DNA of 64,000 nt, taken from positions 1 to 64,000 of the forward strand of contig LNDW01000026.1 in the NCBI GenBank assembly GCA_001464815.1, given 5' to 3'. Origin of the DNA: Betaproteobacteria bacterium Ga0077527. Its GTDB lineage: Bacteria; Pseudomonadota; Gammaproteobacteria; Burkholderiales; SG8-41. A program made the translations under genes and the position numbers. The notes below the pieces were generated by a model that made no database searches, was not told the origin of the DNA, and saw only the letters and a list, made by a program, of their open reading frames with translations. Positions 37,446-46,641 of the stretch are shown in pieces (the first letter of the stretch is position 1; each line of letters begins with the position of its first letter).

Positions 37446-38056
37446 GGCAGCATGATGCCGTGGCTGCGCAGCAGCCCGGCGGTTTCGGCAAGGGGCAAAC
37501 CCATGATACCGGAGTAGCTGCCCTCGATCCGCGTGATGAAGGCCGCGGCGAGGCCCTGCACGGCATAGGCGCCGGCCTTGTCGACGGACTCGCCACCGGT
37601 GACGTAACGGCGGATCTCGGCGGCATCAAGCGCGCGAAACCAGACTCGCGAAACGCTGACCCGTGTCTCCAGGGCCTCACCCAGGGCCACCGCCACCGCA
37701 GTCATCACCTGATGGTCGCGACCGGCAAGCCGCGCGAGCATCCGCCCGGCATCGGCGACATCCCGCGGCTTGCCGAGAATTTCGCCGTCACAAACCACGG
37801 TGGTATCCGCAGACAGCACCGGCCGCGGCGCGGCCCGGCGGGCAGCCACGATAGCCGCGGCAGTACGTGCTTTTTCAGTCGCGATGCGAAGCACATAGGC
37901 CTGCGCCGTCTCGGCAGCCTGCGGCGCTTCATCAACATCGACGGGACGGCCGGGGCGCTCACGCAGGGGCAACAGCTCGAAGGTGACGCCGATCTGGCGC
38001 AGCAGCTCGCGACGGCGCGGACTGCGCGAAGCAAGATAGATCGGACGTGGGCTCAT
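37442..38056 (-). CDS. maf: Maf family nucleotide pyrophosphatase (YhdE-like)
   Basis: This 204-residue house-cleaning enzyme hydrolyses dTTP/UTP and modified nucleotides. It has the Maf N-terminus YLASRSPRRRELLRQIG, the catalytic LSADTTVVCDGEILGKP (about 77-93) and DKAGAYAVQGLAAAFI and GSYSGIMGLPL near the end. ATG at 38056 places SxSPRR at the N-terminus as in homologues; an upstream in-frame start would overlap rlmH. It is encoded between rlmH and rng in a conserved block. Confidence 0.93.
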   Translation of the reverse strand: MSPRPIYLASRSPRRRELLRQIGVTFELLPLRERPGRPVDVDEAPQAAETAQAYVLRIATEKARTAAAIVAARRAAPRPVLSADTTVVCDGEILGKPRDVADAGRMLARLAGRDHQVMTAVAVALGEALETRVSVSRVWFRALDAAEIRRYVTGGESVDKAGAYAVQGLAAAFITRIEGSYSGIMGLPLAETAGLLRSHGIMLP

Positions 38057-38063
38057 TTCCGGA

Positions 38064-38537
38064 TCAGTCCCGGTGATAGGGGTGGCCGGCCAGCAGCGTG
38101 CTCGCACGATAGAGCTGCTCAGCCAGGATGACCCGCGCGAGACCGTGCGGCAGTGTCAGCGGCGACAGCGACCAGAGCATGTCGGCGCCCTGCTTGATGC
38201 GCTCGGCAAGACCGTCGGCTCCCCCAATGACAAAGCAGATATCGCAGCCTTCGCTTCGCCAACGGCCCATCAGTTCGGCCAGCGCGCGGGTGGTCAAACC
38301 ACGACCGCGCTCGTCAAGCACCACCCGCAGCGCTGCCGCGGACATGGCCTCGTCGATGCGCGCAGCCTCGATTTCCATCCAGCGCGCGGAATCGCCACCG
38401 CCGGCCGGGCGTGCTGCCGGTTTCAGCGCCTTCAATTGCAAGGGCATCTCGCGCGGCATGCGTTTGGCGTAATCACCGAACGCGGCGTCGACCCAGCCCG
38501 GCATGCGGTGGCCGACAGCGATGATCTGCAGCTTCAC
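38064..38537 (-). CDS. rlmH: 23S rRNA pseudouridine-1915 N3-methyltransferase RlmH
   Basis: This 157-residue SPOUT methyltransferase modifies helix 69 of 23S rRNA. FVIGGADGL (about 103-111) is the SAM-binding knot and HGLARVILAEQLYRASTLLAGHPYHRD the C-terminal end with the terminal Tyr-His typical of RlmH. The N-terminus MKLQIIAVGHRMPGWVDAAF is standard. It overlaps the rsfS stop by four bases, so the pair is coupled. Confidence 0.96.
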   Translation of the reverse strand: MKLQIIAVGHRMPGWVDAAFGDYAKRMPREMPLQLKALKPAARPAGGGDSARWMEIEAARIDEAMSAAALRVVLDERGRGLTTRALAELMGRWRSEGCDICFVIGGADGLAERIKQGADMLWSLSPLTLPHGLARVILAEQLYRASTLLAGHPYHRD

Positions 38538-38929
38538 ACGGCGGCGCGACCGGCGCTTTTGCGGGCCACGCTTTTGCGCGCCGCGGTTTTGCGCAGCCGC
38601 GGCCGTGACTGGGCACCCCAGATTTCCTCAAGGTTGTAGTACTGGCGGATCGCCGGCTGCATTACATGCACCACCACCGCGCCCAGATCGACCAGCACCC
38701 ATTCGCCGGTCTGCCCTCCTTCGGTGCTGCTGACCCGCCCGCCGGCCTTCTTGATTTCCTCGCAAACATTGTTTGCCAGTGCGCGGACCTGGCGGTTGGA
38801 GTCGCCGCTGGCGATGATCACCTTGTCGAACAAGGCGGTCATTTTCTTGACGTTGAAAGCGACGATGTCGCGGCCCTTGATGTCTTCCAGAGCAGCAACG
38901 GCGATCTTGGCAATTTTTTCCGGTCCCAT
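38534..38929 (-). CDS. rsfS: Ribosome silencing factor RsfS with a basic tail
   Basis: This 131-residue protein binds ribosomal protein L14 (uL14) and blocks subunit joining. The core (1-108) has LEDIKGRDIVAFNV, IASGDSNRQVRALANNV, WVLVDLGAVVVHVM and YYNLEEIWG. A 22-residue Arg/Lys/Ala tail follows (KTAARKSVARKSAGRAA). The tail is encoded by repeats of a TTTTGCG-containing unit (38560-38598). Such a tail is not needed for the family fold and could add rRNA contacts. Confidence 0.94.
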   Translation of the reverse strand: MGPEKIAKIAVAALEDIKGRDIVAFNVKKMTALFDKVIIASGDSNRQVRALANNVCEEIKKAGGRVSSTEGGQTGEWVLVDLGAVVVHVMQPAIRQYYNLEEIWGAQSRPRLRKTAARKSVARKSAGRAAV

Positions 38930-38994
38930 CCTGGGCGAATTCCTTTGTGGCGGTTCAGTGGTGAAACTTGCTTGCGTTACTCCGTCAACCTGGA

Positions 38995-39651
38995 TCAGTA
39001 TCGTGAATAAAGGCTATGTTCCTGAATATATTGAATAACCGCATCAGGCAGCAAGTAGCGCGTGGTGGCCCCGCCGCGTAGCGAATCGCGGATCAGCGTT
39101 GCCGAGATGTCGAGTGCCGCAATCGGCACCACCACAATGCCACCCGCCGGAGCGGTATGGATGCCCAGCGGCTGGCGCATCAGCCGGGCGTTGTATTCGG
39201 CCGCCAGCGGCTGCGGCATGCGCGTCTGCCAGGTATCCACCGGGAAGCCGGGCCGGTACGCCACGGCGATGTGTGCAAGTTCGAACAGGCGGTGCCAGCG
39301 GCTCCAGGTGGCCAGGTCGAGAAAAGCGTCAGCGCCCATCAGCAGCACCAGCGACTGGGTGGCACCGGCCTGATCACGCAGCTCCTGCAGCGTATCCACG
39401 GTGTAACCCGGCCCGCTGCGGCGCAGTTCGCGCTCGTCCACGGTAAACAGCGAATTACCGGTCACCGCCAGCCGCACCATCGCCAGCCGGTCTTCGGCCG
39501 TGGTCCCGGGCGAAGAGCGGTGCGGTGGCGTGCCGCTGGGGATAAAGCGTACCTCGGCCAGCCGCAGCTTGTCAGCCGCCTCCTGCGCGAGACGCAGGTG
39601 GCCGTAGTGAACCGGGTCGAAGGTGCCGCCGAGGATGCCGATGGGAGACAT
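38995..39651 (-). CDS. nadD: Nicotinate-nucleotide adenylyltransferase NadD
   Basis: This 218-residue enzyme forms deamido-NAD from nicotinate mononucleotide and ATP. GILGGTFDPVHYGHLRLA near the N-terminus carries the HxGH nucleotidyltransferase motif, and ISATLIRDSL near 189 is the ISxTxxR motif. The start codon follows the degenerate CTCATCR repeat with no Shine-Dalgarno. rsfS follows in the usual nadD-rsfS-rlmH-maf-rng order. Confidence 0.95.
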   Translation of the reverse strand: MSPIGILGGTFDPVHYGHLRLAQEAADKLRLAEVRFIPSGTPPHRSSPGTTAEDRLAMVRLAVTGNSLFTVDERELRRSGPGYTVDTLQELRDQAGATQSLVLLMGADAFLDLATWSRWHRLFELAHIAVAYRPGFPVDTWQTRMPQPLAAEYNARLMRQPLGIHTAPAGGIVVVPIAALDISATLIRDSLRGGATTRYLLPDAVIQYIQEHSLYSRY

Positions 39652-39751
39652 TAAGGGCAGCGATGAGCGATGAATGATGAGTGGTGAGTTAACCGCTTGA
39701 CAGCACAGTAGCGCATCGCCGCTCCGTGTTCATCACTCATCATTCATCGCC
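39649..39751 (-). repeat. CTCATCR heptamer leader of nadD and inverted repeat before it
   Basis: On the minus strand 39649-39687 reads CACTCATCATTCATCGC then TCATCGCTGCCCTTAATGTC into the nadD ATG, closely matching 5295-5330. The + strand segment GCGATGAATGATGAGTGGTGA (39668-39688) is the near-perfect inverse of TCATCACTCATCATTCATCGC (39730-39750), so the two arms could pair across a loop of about 41 bases. Confidence 0.65.
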
Positions 39752-39781
39752 GATTCGCTTCAAGTGTGCCCTTGTCATCAC

Positions 39782-41101
39782 TTAGAGCACCAGCCGCCTG
39801 ATGTCCGACAGCACCGTGGTCAAGTAGGTGCTGAAGCGTGCGCCCAGCGCGCCGTCGATGACGCGGTGGTCGTAGGACAGCGACAGCGGCAACATCAGCC
39901 GCGGCACGAATTCCTTGCCATTCCACACCGGCTTCATCACCGACTTGCCGACGCCGAGGATCGCGACTTCCGGCGCATTGATGATCGGAGTGAAGAAGGT
40001 GCCGCCAATGCCGCCGAGGCTGGAAATCGAGAAGCAGCCGCCCTGCAGGTCGGCTGGAGAAATCTTGCCGCCGCGCATGCGCGTGCTCAGATCGCCGAGT
40101 TCCCTGGCGATTTCGAGCAGGCCCTTCTTGTCGACATCACGGATCACCGGCACCACCAGCCCGCCGGGGGTATCGACGGCTACACCGATGTGGAAATAGT
40201 TCTTCAGCACCAGGCTTTCGCCATCCGGCGACAACGAGGCGTTGAATTCCGGGAATTGCTTCAGCGCCACCACCGAGGCCTTCATCAGGAAGCCGAGCAT
40301 GGTGAACTTGATGCCGCTTTTTTTGGTTTCCTCGGACTGGGCCTTGCGGAAGGCCTCGAGTTCCGTGATATCGGCTTCATCATGCTGGGTGACATGCGGG
40401 ATGCTGACCCAGTTGCGGTGAAGGAAGCCGCCGGAAATCTTCTTGATGCGTGACAACGGCTGCGTGGTGACAGGGCCGAACTTCGAGAAATCGACCGGTG
40501 TCAGCGGTGGCAGGTTAAAGCCGGGGCCGCCGCCACCACCTTCGCCGCGCGGACGCGCCAGCTCGGATTTGACGTAGGACTGGATGTCATCCTTCAGCAC
40601 GCGTTCCTTCGGTCCGCTGCCCTTGACCCTCGACAGATCGACGCCGAGTTCTCGCGCAAAACGCCGCACCGAGGGACTGGCATGCGCATTGGCGAAACCG
40701 GCTTCATCGACCGCGGCCGGTGCGGCAGCCGCGGGCGCCGGCGCAACAGACGGACGCGCAGGTGCTGGCGCCGGGGCCGCTGCGGGGGCCGGGGCCGCTG
40801 CGGGCGCCAGTGCCGGCGCAGCAGGCGAAGGCGCCGGTTTGGCCGCAGGAGTTGCGCCAGCGCCGGCTTCCAGTGTCAGCACGAGCACCCCTTCCGAAAC
40901 CTTGTCGCCCACCTTGATGCGGATGTCCTTGACCACACCGGCGGCCGGCGAAGGCACCTCCATCGTGGCCTTGTCCGATTCCAGTGTCACCAGCGGATCT
41001 TCGGCCTTGACCGTATCACCGGGTTTGACCAGCACTTCGATCACCGGGATGTTCTTGAACTCGCCGATGTCCGGAACTTTGACTTCGATTGCGTTTGCCA
41101 T
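39782..41101 (-). CDS. aceF: Pyruvate dehydrogenase E2, dihydrolipoyllysine acetyltransferase
   Basis: This 439-residue protein is the core of the pyruvate dehydrogenase complex and passes acetyl groups from E1 to CoA. It has one lipoyl domain ([15 protein letters not shown], Lys about 44), an Ala/Pro linker (about 85-140), a peripheral subunit-binding domain ([21 protein letters not shown], split near 141-161) and the catalytic domain ending with [18 protein letters not shown]. coli AceF has three lipoyl domains; one is common in Betaproteobacteria. aceE lies 42 bases upstream. No E3 gene follows. Confidence 0.95.
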   Translation of the reverse strand: MANAIEVKVPDIGEFKNIPVIEVLVKPGDTVKAEDPLVTLESDKATMEVPSPAAGVVKDIRIKVGDKVSEGVLVLTLEAGAGATPAAKPAPSPAAPALAPAAAPAPAAAPAPAPARPSVAPAPAAAAPAAVDEAGFANAHASPSVRRFARELGVDLSRVKGSGPKERVLKDDIQSYVKSELARPRGEGGGGGPGFNLPPLTPVDFSKFGPVTTQPLSRIKKISGGFLHRNWVSIPHVTQHDEADITELEAFRKAQSEETKKSGIKFTMLGFLMKASVVALKQFPEFNASLSPDGESLVLKNYFHIGVAVDTPGGLVVPVIRDVDKKGLLEIARELGDLSTRMRGGKISPADLQGGCFSISSLGGIGGTFFTPIINAPEVAILGVGKSVMKPVWNGKEFVPRLMLPLSLSYDHRVIDGALGARFSTYLTTVLSDIRRLVL

Positions 41102-41110
41102 GGGGATTAG

Positions 41111-41139
41111 CGGGCTTTGATGAGTCGGGCTTTGATGAG
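41111..41139. repeat. 15-base tandem duplication between aceE and aceF
   Basis: CGGGCTTTGATGAG occurs at 41111-41124 and again at 41126-41139, unit length 15. It lies in the 42-base spacer immediately before the aceF start. Confidence 0.8.
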
Positions 41140-41143
41140 GCGA

Positions 41144-43816
41144 TCAGACGGTAGCCGGGTTCGGCTTGTCGGGGTTGATGCCGTATTTTTTCACGGCTTC
41201 AGCCACGGTCTTGCGCGGCAGCAGCTCCTGGTCGGCCAGCGCCTTCATCGCCGCGACGGCCACGTAATGGCGGTCGACTTCGAAGAACTGGCGAAGTTTG
41301 CGGCGGGTGTCGGAACGGCCAAAACCATCGGTGCCGAGCGTGATGAAGTTGTGGGTGGGCAGGAAGGCGCGTACCTGGTCGGCATAAAGCTTCATGTAGT
41401 CGGTTGCCGCGACTACCGGGCCTGCACGGTCCTTCAGGCACTGCTCGATGTACGACTCGCGCGGCGGCTGGTCAGGGTGCAGCAGGTTCCAGCGCTGGGT
41501 GTCGAGTCCGTCTCGGCGCAGTTCGTTGAAGCTGGTCACGCTCCAGATGTCGGCTGCAATGCCGAAATCCTTTTCCAGCAACTCGGCGCCGGCGATGACT
41601 TCACGCAGGATGGTGCCGCTGCCGAGCAACTGCACCTTGGGCTGGTTTTTCTTGGCCTTGCCCTCCGAGAACAGGTACATGCCCTTGAGGATGCCCTTTT
41701 CCACGCCTTCCGGCATCGCCGGGTGGGTGTAGTTCTCGTTCATCACGGTGATGTAATAGAAGACGTCTTCCTGCTCCTGGTACATCCGCCGCATGCCGTC
41801 CTGGATGATCACCGCGACTTCATAGGCGAAGGTCGGGTCATAGGAAATGCAGTTGGGAATGGTCGAGGCGAGGATGTGGCTGTGGCCGTCCTCGTGCTGC
41901 AGGCCCTCGCCATTCAGCGTGGTACGGCCTGCGGTGCCGCCGAGCAGGAAGCCGCGCGCGCGCAGGTCGCCCGCCGCCCAGGCCAGGTCGCCGATGCGCT
42001 GGAAACCGAACATCGAATAGAAGATGTAGAACGGCAGCATCATCTGGCCGTGGTTGGCGTAGGCGGTCGCCGCGGCAATCCACGATGACATCGCGCCGGC
42101 CTCGTTGATGCCCTCCTGCAGAATCTGGCCGCCCTTGTCTTCCTTGTAGAACATCAGCTGGTCGGCATCCTGCGGCGTGTAGAGCTGGCCGACATGCGAA
42201 TAGATGCCGAGCTGGCGGAACATGCCCTCCATGCCGAAGGTGCGCGATTCGTCGGGCACGATCGGCACCACTCGACGGCCGATTTTCTTGTCGCGGATGA
42301 TGGTGTTGAGGATGCGCACGAAGGCCATCGTGGTCGAGAACTCGCGATCCTCGCTGCTTTTCAGTTGCGCCTCGAAGGCCGACAGCGCGGGCACTTCCAG
42401 CGGCTCGACGCGGCGTTTGCGTGCCGGCAGTGAACCACCCATCGCCTCGATGCGGCTTCTCAGGTATTTCATTTCCGGCGAGTCTTCCGGCGGCTTGTAG
42501 AAAGGCACCTCTTCCAGCTTGTCGTCCGGGATCGGCAGGCTGAAGCGGTCGCGGAAGGCGCGGATCGACGCGGTGCCCATCTTTTTCTGCTGATGGGAAA
42601 TATTCTGGCCTTCGCCGGATTCACCCATGCCGTAGCCCTTGACGGTCTTCGCCAGGATCACCGTAGGCTGCCCTTTGTGTTTCATCGCTGCAGAATAGGC
42701 CGCGTAGAGTTTGTGCGGGTCGTGGCCGCCGCGGTTCAGACGCCAGATGTCGTCATCCGACATGTTCGATACCATCGCGGCCAGTTCCGGGTACTTGCCG
42801 AAGAAATGCTTGCGCACATAGGCGCCGTCCTGCGACTTGAAGGTCTGGTACTCGCCATCGACACATTCCTCCATGCGCTTCAGCAGGATGCCGGTCTTGT
42901 CCTTGAGCAGCAGCGGATCCCAGTACGAGCCCCAGATCACCTTGATCACGTTCCAGCCCGAACCGCGGAAATCGGATTCGAGTTCCTGGATGATCTTGCC
43001 GTTGCCGCGCACCGGGCCATCGAGGCGCTGCAGGTTGCAGTTGATGACAAACACCAGGTTGTCGAGTTTTTCGCGGCCGGCCAGCGAAATCGCACCCAGG
43101 GATTCCGGCTCGTCCATTTCGCCGTCGCCCATGAACGCCCAGACCTTGCGGCCCTGCACTTCGATCTGCCCGCGGTCCTTCAGGTAGCGCATGAAACGCG
43201 CCTGGTAGATCGCCATCAGCGGCCCGAGGCCCATCGACACCGTCGGGAACTGCCAGAAATCCGGCATCAGCCAGGGATGCGGGTAGGAAGACAGGCCCTT
43301 GCCGTCAACCTCCTGGCGGAAATTGTTGAGCTGGTCTTCGCTGATGCGACCTTCGAGATAGGCGCGGGCGTAAACGCCGGGCGCCGAGTGCCCCTGGATA
43401 TAAACCAGGTCGCCAAGGAATTTGTCATTGGCGGCACGGAAAAAATGGTTGAAGCCGACGTCATACAACGTTGCCGCCGAAGCAAAGCTGGAGATGTGTC
43501 CGCCGAGCTCGGAAGATTCCTTGTTGGCGCGGATCACCGTCGCCATCGCGTTCCAGCGCACCAGCGAGCGAATCTTGTGCTCAAGCTCGGCGTCTCCTGG
43601 CGAACGCTCCTCACGCTCGGGCGGAATGGTGTTGAGGTAGGCGGTATTGGCGTTGTATGGGATGTACGCCCCCGCACGCCGCGCTTCGCTGATCAGGCGT
43701 TCAAGCAGGAAGTTGGCGCGCTCCGGACCCTCGCGTTCCAGCACGGAGCGCAGTGAATCCAGCCACTCGCGGGTCTCATCGGGATCGTGGTCGCGCTGCA
43801 GATCGTTGAGGTCCAT
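41144..43816 (-). CDS. aceE: Pyruvate dehydrogenase E1, homodimeric type
   Basis: This 890-residue thiamine-diphosphate enzyme decarboxylates pyruvate and acetylates the E2 lipoyl group. The N-terminus MDLNDLQRDHDPDETREWLDS is typical. The ThDP motif is AFMGDGEMDEPESLGAI to VINCNLQRLDGPV (about 228-270). KTVKGYGMGESGEGQNISHQ, split around 395-414, and the C-terminal RKLRQFFEVDRHYV are standard. The ATG at 43816 matches the usual N-terminus; an in-frame start 39 bases upstream is within the leader. Confidence 0.97.
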   Translation of the reverse strand: MDLNDLQRDHDPDETREWLDSLRSVLEREGPERANFLLERLISEARRAGAYIPYNANTAYLNTIPPEREERSPGDAELEHKIRSLVRWNAMATVIRANKESSELGGHISSFASAATLYDVGFNHFFRAANDKFLGDLVYIQGHSAPGVYARAYLEGRISEDQLNNFRQEVDGKGLSSYPHPWLMPDFWQFPTVSMGLGPLMAIYQARFMRYLKDRGQIEVQGRKVWAFMGDGEMDEPESLGAISLAGREKLDNLVFVINCNLQRLDGPVRGNGKIIQELESDFRGSGWNVIKVIWGSYWDPLLLKDKTGILLKRMEECVDGEYQTFKSQDGAYVRKHFFGKYPELAAMVSNMSDDDIWRLNRGGHDPHKLYAAYSAAMKHKGQPTVILAKTVKGYGMGESGEGQNISHQQKKMGTASIRAFRDRFSLPIPDDKLEEVPFYKPPEDSPEMKYLRSRIEAMGGSLPARKRRVEPLEVPALSAFEAQLKSSEDREFSTTMAFVRILNTIIRDKKIGRRVVPIVPDESRTFGMEGMFRQLGIYSHVGQLYTPQDADQLMFYKEDKGGQILQEGINEAGAMSSWIAAATAYANHGQMMLPFYIFYSMFGFQRIGDLAWAAGDLRARGFLLGGTAGRTTLNGEGLQHEDGHSHILASTIPNCISYDPTFAYEVAVIIQDGMRRMYQEQEDVFYYITVMNENYTHPAMPEGVEKGILKGMYLFSEGKAKKNQPKVQLLGSGTILREVIAGAELLEKDFGIAADIWSVTSFNELRRDGLDTQRWNLLHPDQPPRESYIEQCLKDRAGPVVAATDYMKLYADQVRAFLPTHNFITLGTDGFGRSDTRRKLRQFFEVDRHYVAVAAMKALADQELLPRKTVAEAVKKYGINPDKPNPATV

Positions 43817-43856
43817 GAATTCGATACCTTTTGGGGACGGTTTTTCACCTTGCAAA

Positions 43857-43876
43857 CGGGCGCCAATGGTGCCCGA
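43857..43876 (-). promoter_or_regulatory. Hairpin/operator candidate in the aceE leader
   Basis: On the minus strand CGGGCACC-ATT-GGCGCCCG forms an imperfect palindrome about 40 bases before the aceE start. It lies downstream of a TATAAT (43901-43906). It could be a repressor site or a leader hairpin. It does not match the E. coli PdhR consensus. Confidence 0.35.
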
Positions 43877-43900
43877 ATCAGCTGCGGGGTGGGATGAGTA

Positions 43901-43906
43901 ATTATA
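43901..43906 (-). promoter_or_regulatory. -10-like TATAAT of aceE
   Basis: TATAAT on the minus strand, 85 bases upstream of the aceE start, in a short AT-rich patch. No consensus -35 is seen. Confidence 0.45.
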
Positions 43907-43994
43907 ATCTCAGCCCTGAAAAACTCCGGGAGATCAGCGCGCTGGGTTGCCCTTGAGCCCGCTGGTGCGCCGCAGCATCATGCGGCCTTGCCGT

Positions 43995-44780
43995 TTAGGC
44001 GCCGCTGAAACGCGCCGGCCGCTTTTCAAGAAAGGCGCGCATGCCTTCCTTCTGGTCGGCCGAGGCAAAGGCCTGCGCGAACTGCGCGGTTTCGTAAGCA
44101 CAGGCCCTGGCCAGATCCAGATCGGCGCCATGCCGAACCGCCTGCTTGGCCAGTTTCACCGCCAGCGGTCCTTTCGCGGCAATGGTTCGGGCGATGGCCA
44201 GCCCGGTATCCATCAGCGCCGCGACCGGCACCACCTGGGTGACCAGCCCGATGGCCAGCGCTTCCTCGGCACGCACCTGGCGGCCGGTGGTGATCAGCCC
44301 CATTGCCCGCGCCCGGCCGACCCGGCGCAGCAAGCGCTGGGTGCCGCCAAAACCCGGCGGGATGCCGAGGTTGACTTCGGGCTGGCCGAACACAGCGCGC
44401 TCCGAAGCAATGATCCAGTCGCAGGCCAGCGCCAGCTCGCAGCCGCCGCCCAGCGCATACCCGTTGACCAGCGCAATCACCGGCACCGGCAGCGCTTCAA
44501 GCGCATGCATCACCCGCATGCCGGCCCGGGAGAAGGCGGCGGCATGGGCCGTATTGAGCGACTGCATCTCGGCAATGTCGGCGCCGGCGACAAAGGCCTT
44601 GTCGCCGGCGCCGCTCACCAGCAATACGCGAGACGCGGCATCGGCGGCGACCGTGGCAATGGCCTGTTCCAGCGCGTCCAGCGTCGCCGCGTTCAGCGCA
44701 TTCAGCGCCTGCGGCCGGTTGACCAGCAGCCGGTGGATGCCGGTCTCGACCTGTTCCAGTACGACGATCTGCTCAGCCAT
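43995..44780 (-). CDS. Enoyl-CoA hydratase (crotonase family)
   Basis: This 261-residue enzyme hydrates an enoyl-CoA double bond. The oxyanion-hole block VAGADIAEMQSLN (about 63-75) and GYALGGGCELALACDWIIAS (about 103-122) are present. Both catalytic Glu positions appear in GGGCELALA and FGQPEVNLGIPPGFGG. The likely substrate is crotonyl-CoA or 3-hydroxybutyryl-CoA. ATG at 44780 begins MAEQIVVLEQVETG; the open frame upstream is a shadow of the phaC tail. phaC ends 29 bases upstream, so co-transcription with it is likely. Confidence 0.9.
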   Translation of the reverse strand: MAEQIVVLEQVETGIHRLLVNRPQALNALNAATLDALEQAIATVAADAASRVLLVSGAGDKAFVAGADIAEMQSLNTAHAAAFSRAGMRVMHALEALPVPVIALVNGYALGGGCELALACDWIIASERAVFGQPEVNLGIPPGFGGTQRLLRRVGRARAMGLITTGRQVRAEEALAIGLVTQVVPVAALMDTGLAIARTIAAKGPLAVKLAKQAVRHGADLDLARACAYETAQFAQAFASADQKEGMRAFLEKRPARFSGA

Positions 44781-44809
44781 TGCGCGGATGCCGTTCGCAA
44801 AAAAGCCGA

Positions 44810-46615
44810 TTATGCAATGCGCTGCTGCACGTACGAACCCGGCGCGTCCTCCAGCGGCGGATGCTGCCTGCCGCCGGGTTCGCGCGCGGCGATGCGCGCA
44901 CCGGCCAGCTTGCCGGCCCAGGCTGCCCAGTCGCTCCACCAGGAACCTGCCTGCTGGGTTGCCGCGGCCAGCCAGTCCTGTGCATTCGGCGGCAGTTCGT
45001 CATGCGTCCAGTAGCCGTACTTGTTCGCCGCCGGCGGGTTGATGATGCCGGCGATGTGGCCGGAGCCGCCGAGCACGAAACGCACCGGGCCTTTCAGCAG
45101 CCGTGCCCCGGCGTAGGTGGATTGCCAGGGTGCGATGTGGTCCTCGACGGTGGAAATGAAATACGCAGGCACCTGCGACGCGGTGATGTCGATCGGCACG
45201 CCGGCGAGCGTAATGCCGCCAGGTTCGCGCAACTTGTTTTTCAGATACAGGTTGCGCAGGTAAAAGCTGTGCATCGCAGCCGGCATCCGCGTCGAATCGC
45301 CATTCCAGTAGAGCAGGTCAAAGGGGAAAGGATCCTTGCCGAGCAGGTAGTTGTTGACGACAAAAGACCAGATCAGGTCGTTGGCGCGAAGCATGTTGAA
45401 GGTGGTCGCCATCTCCGAGCCCTCGAGATAGCCGCGTTCCTCCATTTTCTTCTCGAGTACGCCGACCTGCTGCTCGTCGATGAACACCTCGAGCTCACCC
45501 GGGCGTTCGAAATCGATCATGGTCACGAAAAAAGTCGCGCTGGCGATGCGCTCCTGCTTCTGCGCCGCGAGCCAGGCCAGCGTGCAGGCGAGCAGCGTGC
45601 CGCCGAGGCAGTAGCCGATGACATTGGCTTTTTTCTCGCCGGTGATGTCGCGGATCACATCCAGCGCCGCCAGCGAACCTTCTGTCAGGTAATCATCAAA
45701 ACGCTTGTGCGCAAGCTTTTCGTCGGGATTGACCCAGGAAATCACAAACACCGTGTGCCCCTGCTCCACCGCCCAGCGCACGAAGGAGTTGTTCTCGCGC
45801 ATGTCGAGGATGTAGAACTTGTTGATCCACGGCGGGATGATCAGCAGCGGCGTCTTGTGCACATCCGTGGTCAGCGGCGCATACTGGATCAGCTGCATGA
45901 TGTTGTTCTGGAACACCACCTTGCCCTTGGTGGTGGCTAGGTTGCCGCCGAGGCTGAAGGCCGCAGTGTCGGTCATCCGCACCCGCAGCTGCTCGCCGTT
46001 GCCGCGTGACAGGTCCTCGAGCAGGTTGTTCAGCCCCTTTACCAGGTTCTGCCCGCCGGAGCTGACCGTCTCGCGCATCGCCTCGGGATTGGTCAGCAGG
46101 AAGTTCGACGGCGCCAGCGCATCGACATACTGGCGGGTGTAGAAATCGACTTTTTTCGCGGTCTTTTCATCCAGGCCCTCGACATCAGCCAGGGTGTGGT
46201 GCAGGTGGCGGGCGGCGATCAGGTATGACTGTTTGACGTAGTCGTAGAGAAAATTGTTTTCCCAATCCTCGTGGCGGAAGCGGCGGTCGCCCTTGTCCGG
46301 CTGCGCCACCGTGACGGCCGGCTGGCCGAACATGCGCAGCATCGAGTTCTGCCACAGCGCGGTGTAGTCCTGCCACAGCTTCATCTGCAGCCCGGCGAGA
46401 CGCATCGGATCGGAAAACATCTGACCCCAGGCATCAAAAAAAGCCTTGGCGATGCCCAGCTCGTCGTTCATCGCCGGCAGCCCCTTGCCGGCAGCGCGGC
46501 TGATGAACTGGTTGATCAGGGCGCCGCTTTTTTCGGCGATGTCGGCATACAGCTTGGCCAGCTCTGCCGGTTCAAGGGTTACGGCTTCGGCCTTCGGTTT
46601 TGTTTGGGTGTTCAT
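44810..46615 (-). CDS. phaC: Class I poly(3-hydroxyalkanoate) synthase PhaC
   Basis: This 601-residue enzyme polymerises 3-hydroxyacyl-CoA into PHA storage granules. The lipase-like box GYCLGGTLL (about 330) holds the catalytic Cys. Downstream blocks LIWSFVVNNYLLGKDPFPFDLLYWNGD and the C-terminal GSGHIAGIINPPAANKYGYW carry the Asp and His of the triad. The N-terminal domain (1-200) is typical of class I enzymes. The usual phaA/phaB are not adjacent. Two LiuR-like operator sites lie in the divergent promoter region. Confidence 0.95.
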   Translation of the reverse strand: MNTQTKPKAEAVTLEPAELAKLYADIAEKSGALINQFISRAAGKGLPAMNDELGIAKAFFDAWGQMFSDPMRLAGLQMKLWQDYTALWQNSMLRMFGQPAVTVAQPDKGDRRFRHEDWENNFLYDYVKQSYLIAARHLHHTLADVEGLDEKTAKKVDFYTRQYVDALAPSNFLLTNPEAMRETVSSGGQNLVKGLNNLLEDLSRGNGEQLRVRMTDTAAFSLGGNLATTKGKVVFQNNIMQLIQYAPLTTDVHKTPLLIIPPWINKFYILDMRENNSFVRWAVEQGHTVFVISWVNPDEKLAHKRFDDYLTEGSLAALDVIRDITGEKKANVIGYCLGGTLLACTLAWLAAQKQERIASATFFVTMIDFERPGELEVFIDEQQVGVLEKKMEERGYLEGSEMATTFNMLRANDLIWSFVVNNYLLGKDPFPFDLLYWNGDSTRMPAAMHSFYLRNLYLKNKLREPGGITLAGVPIDITASQVPAYFISTVEDHIAPWQSTYAGARLLKGPVRFVLGGSGHIAGIINPPAANKYGYWTHDELPPNAQDWLAAATQQAGSWWSDWAAWAGKLAGARIAAREPGGRQHPPLEDAPGSYVQQRIA

Positions 46616-46641
46616 TAGTCAATACTTTCCATTTATTCTTA

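Noticed and set aside
39660..39751. CRISPR-like repeat of CTCATC units
   Set aside because: Units are seven bases and degenerate with no spacers and no cas genes.
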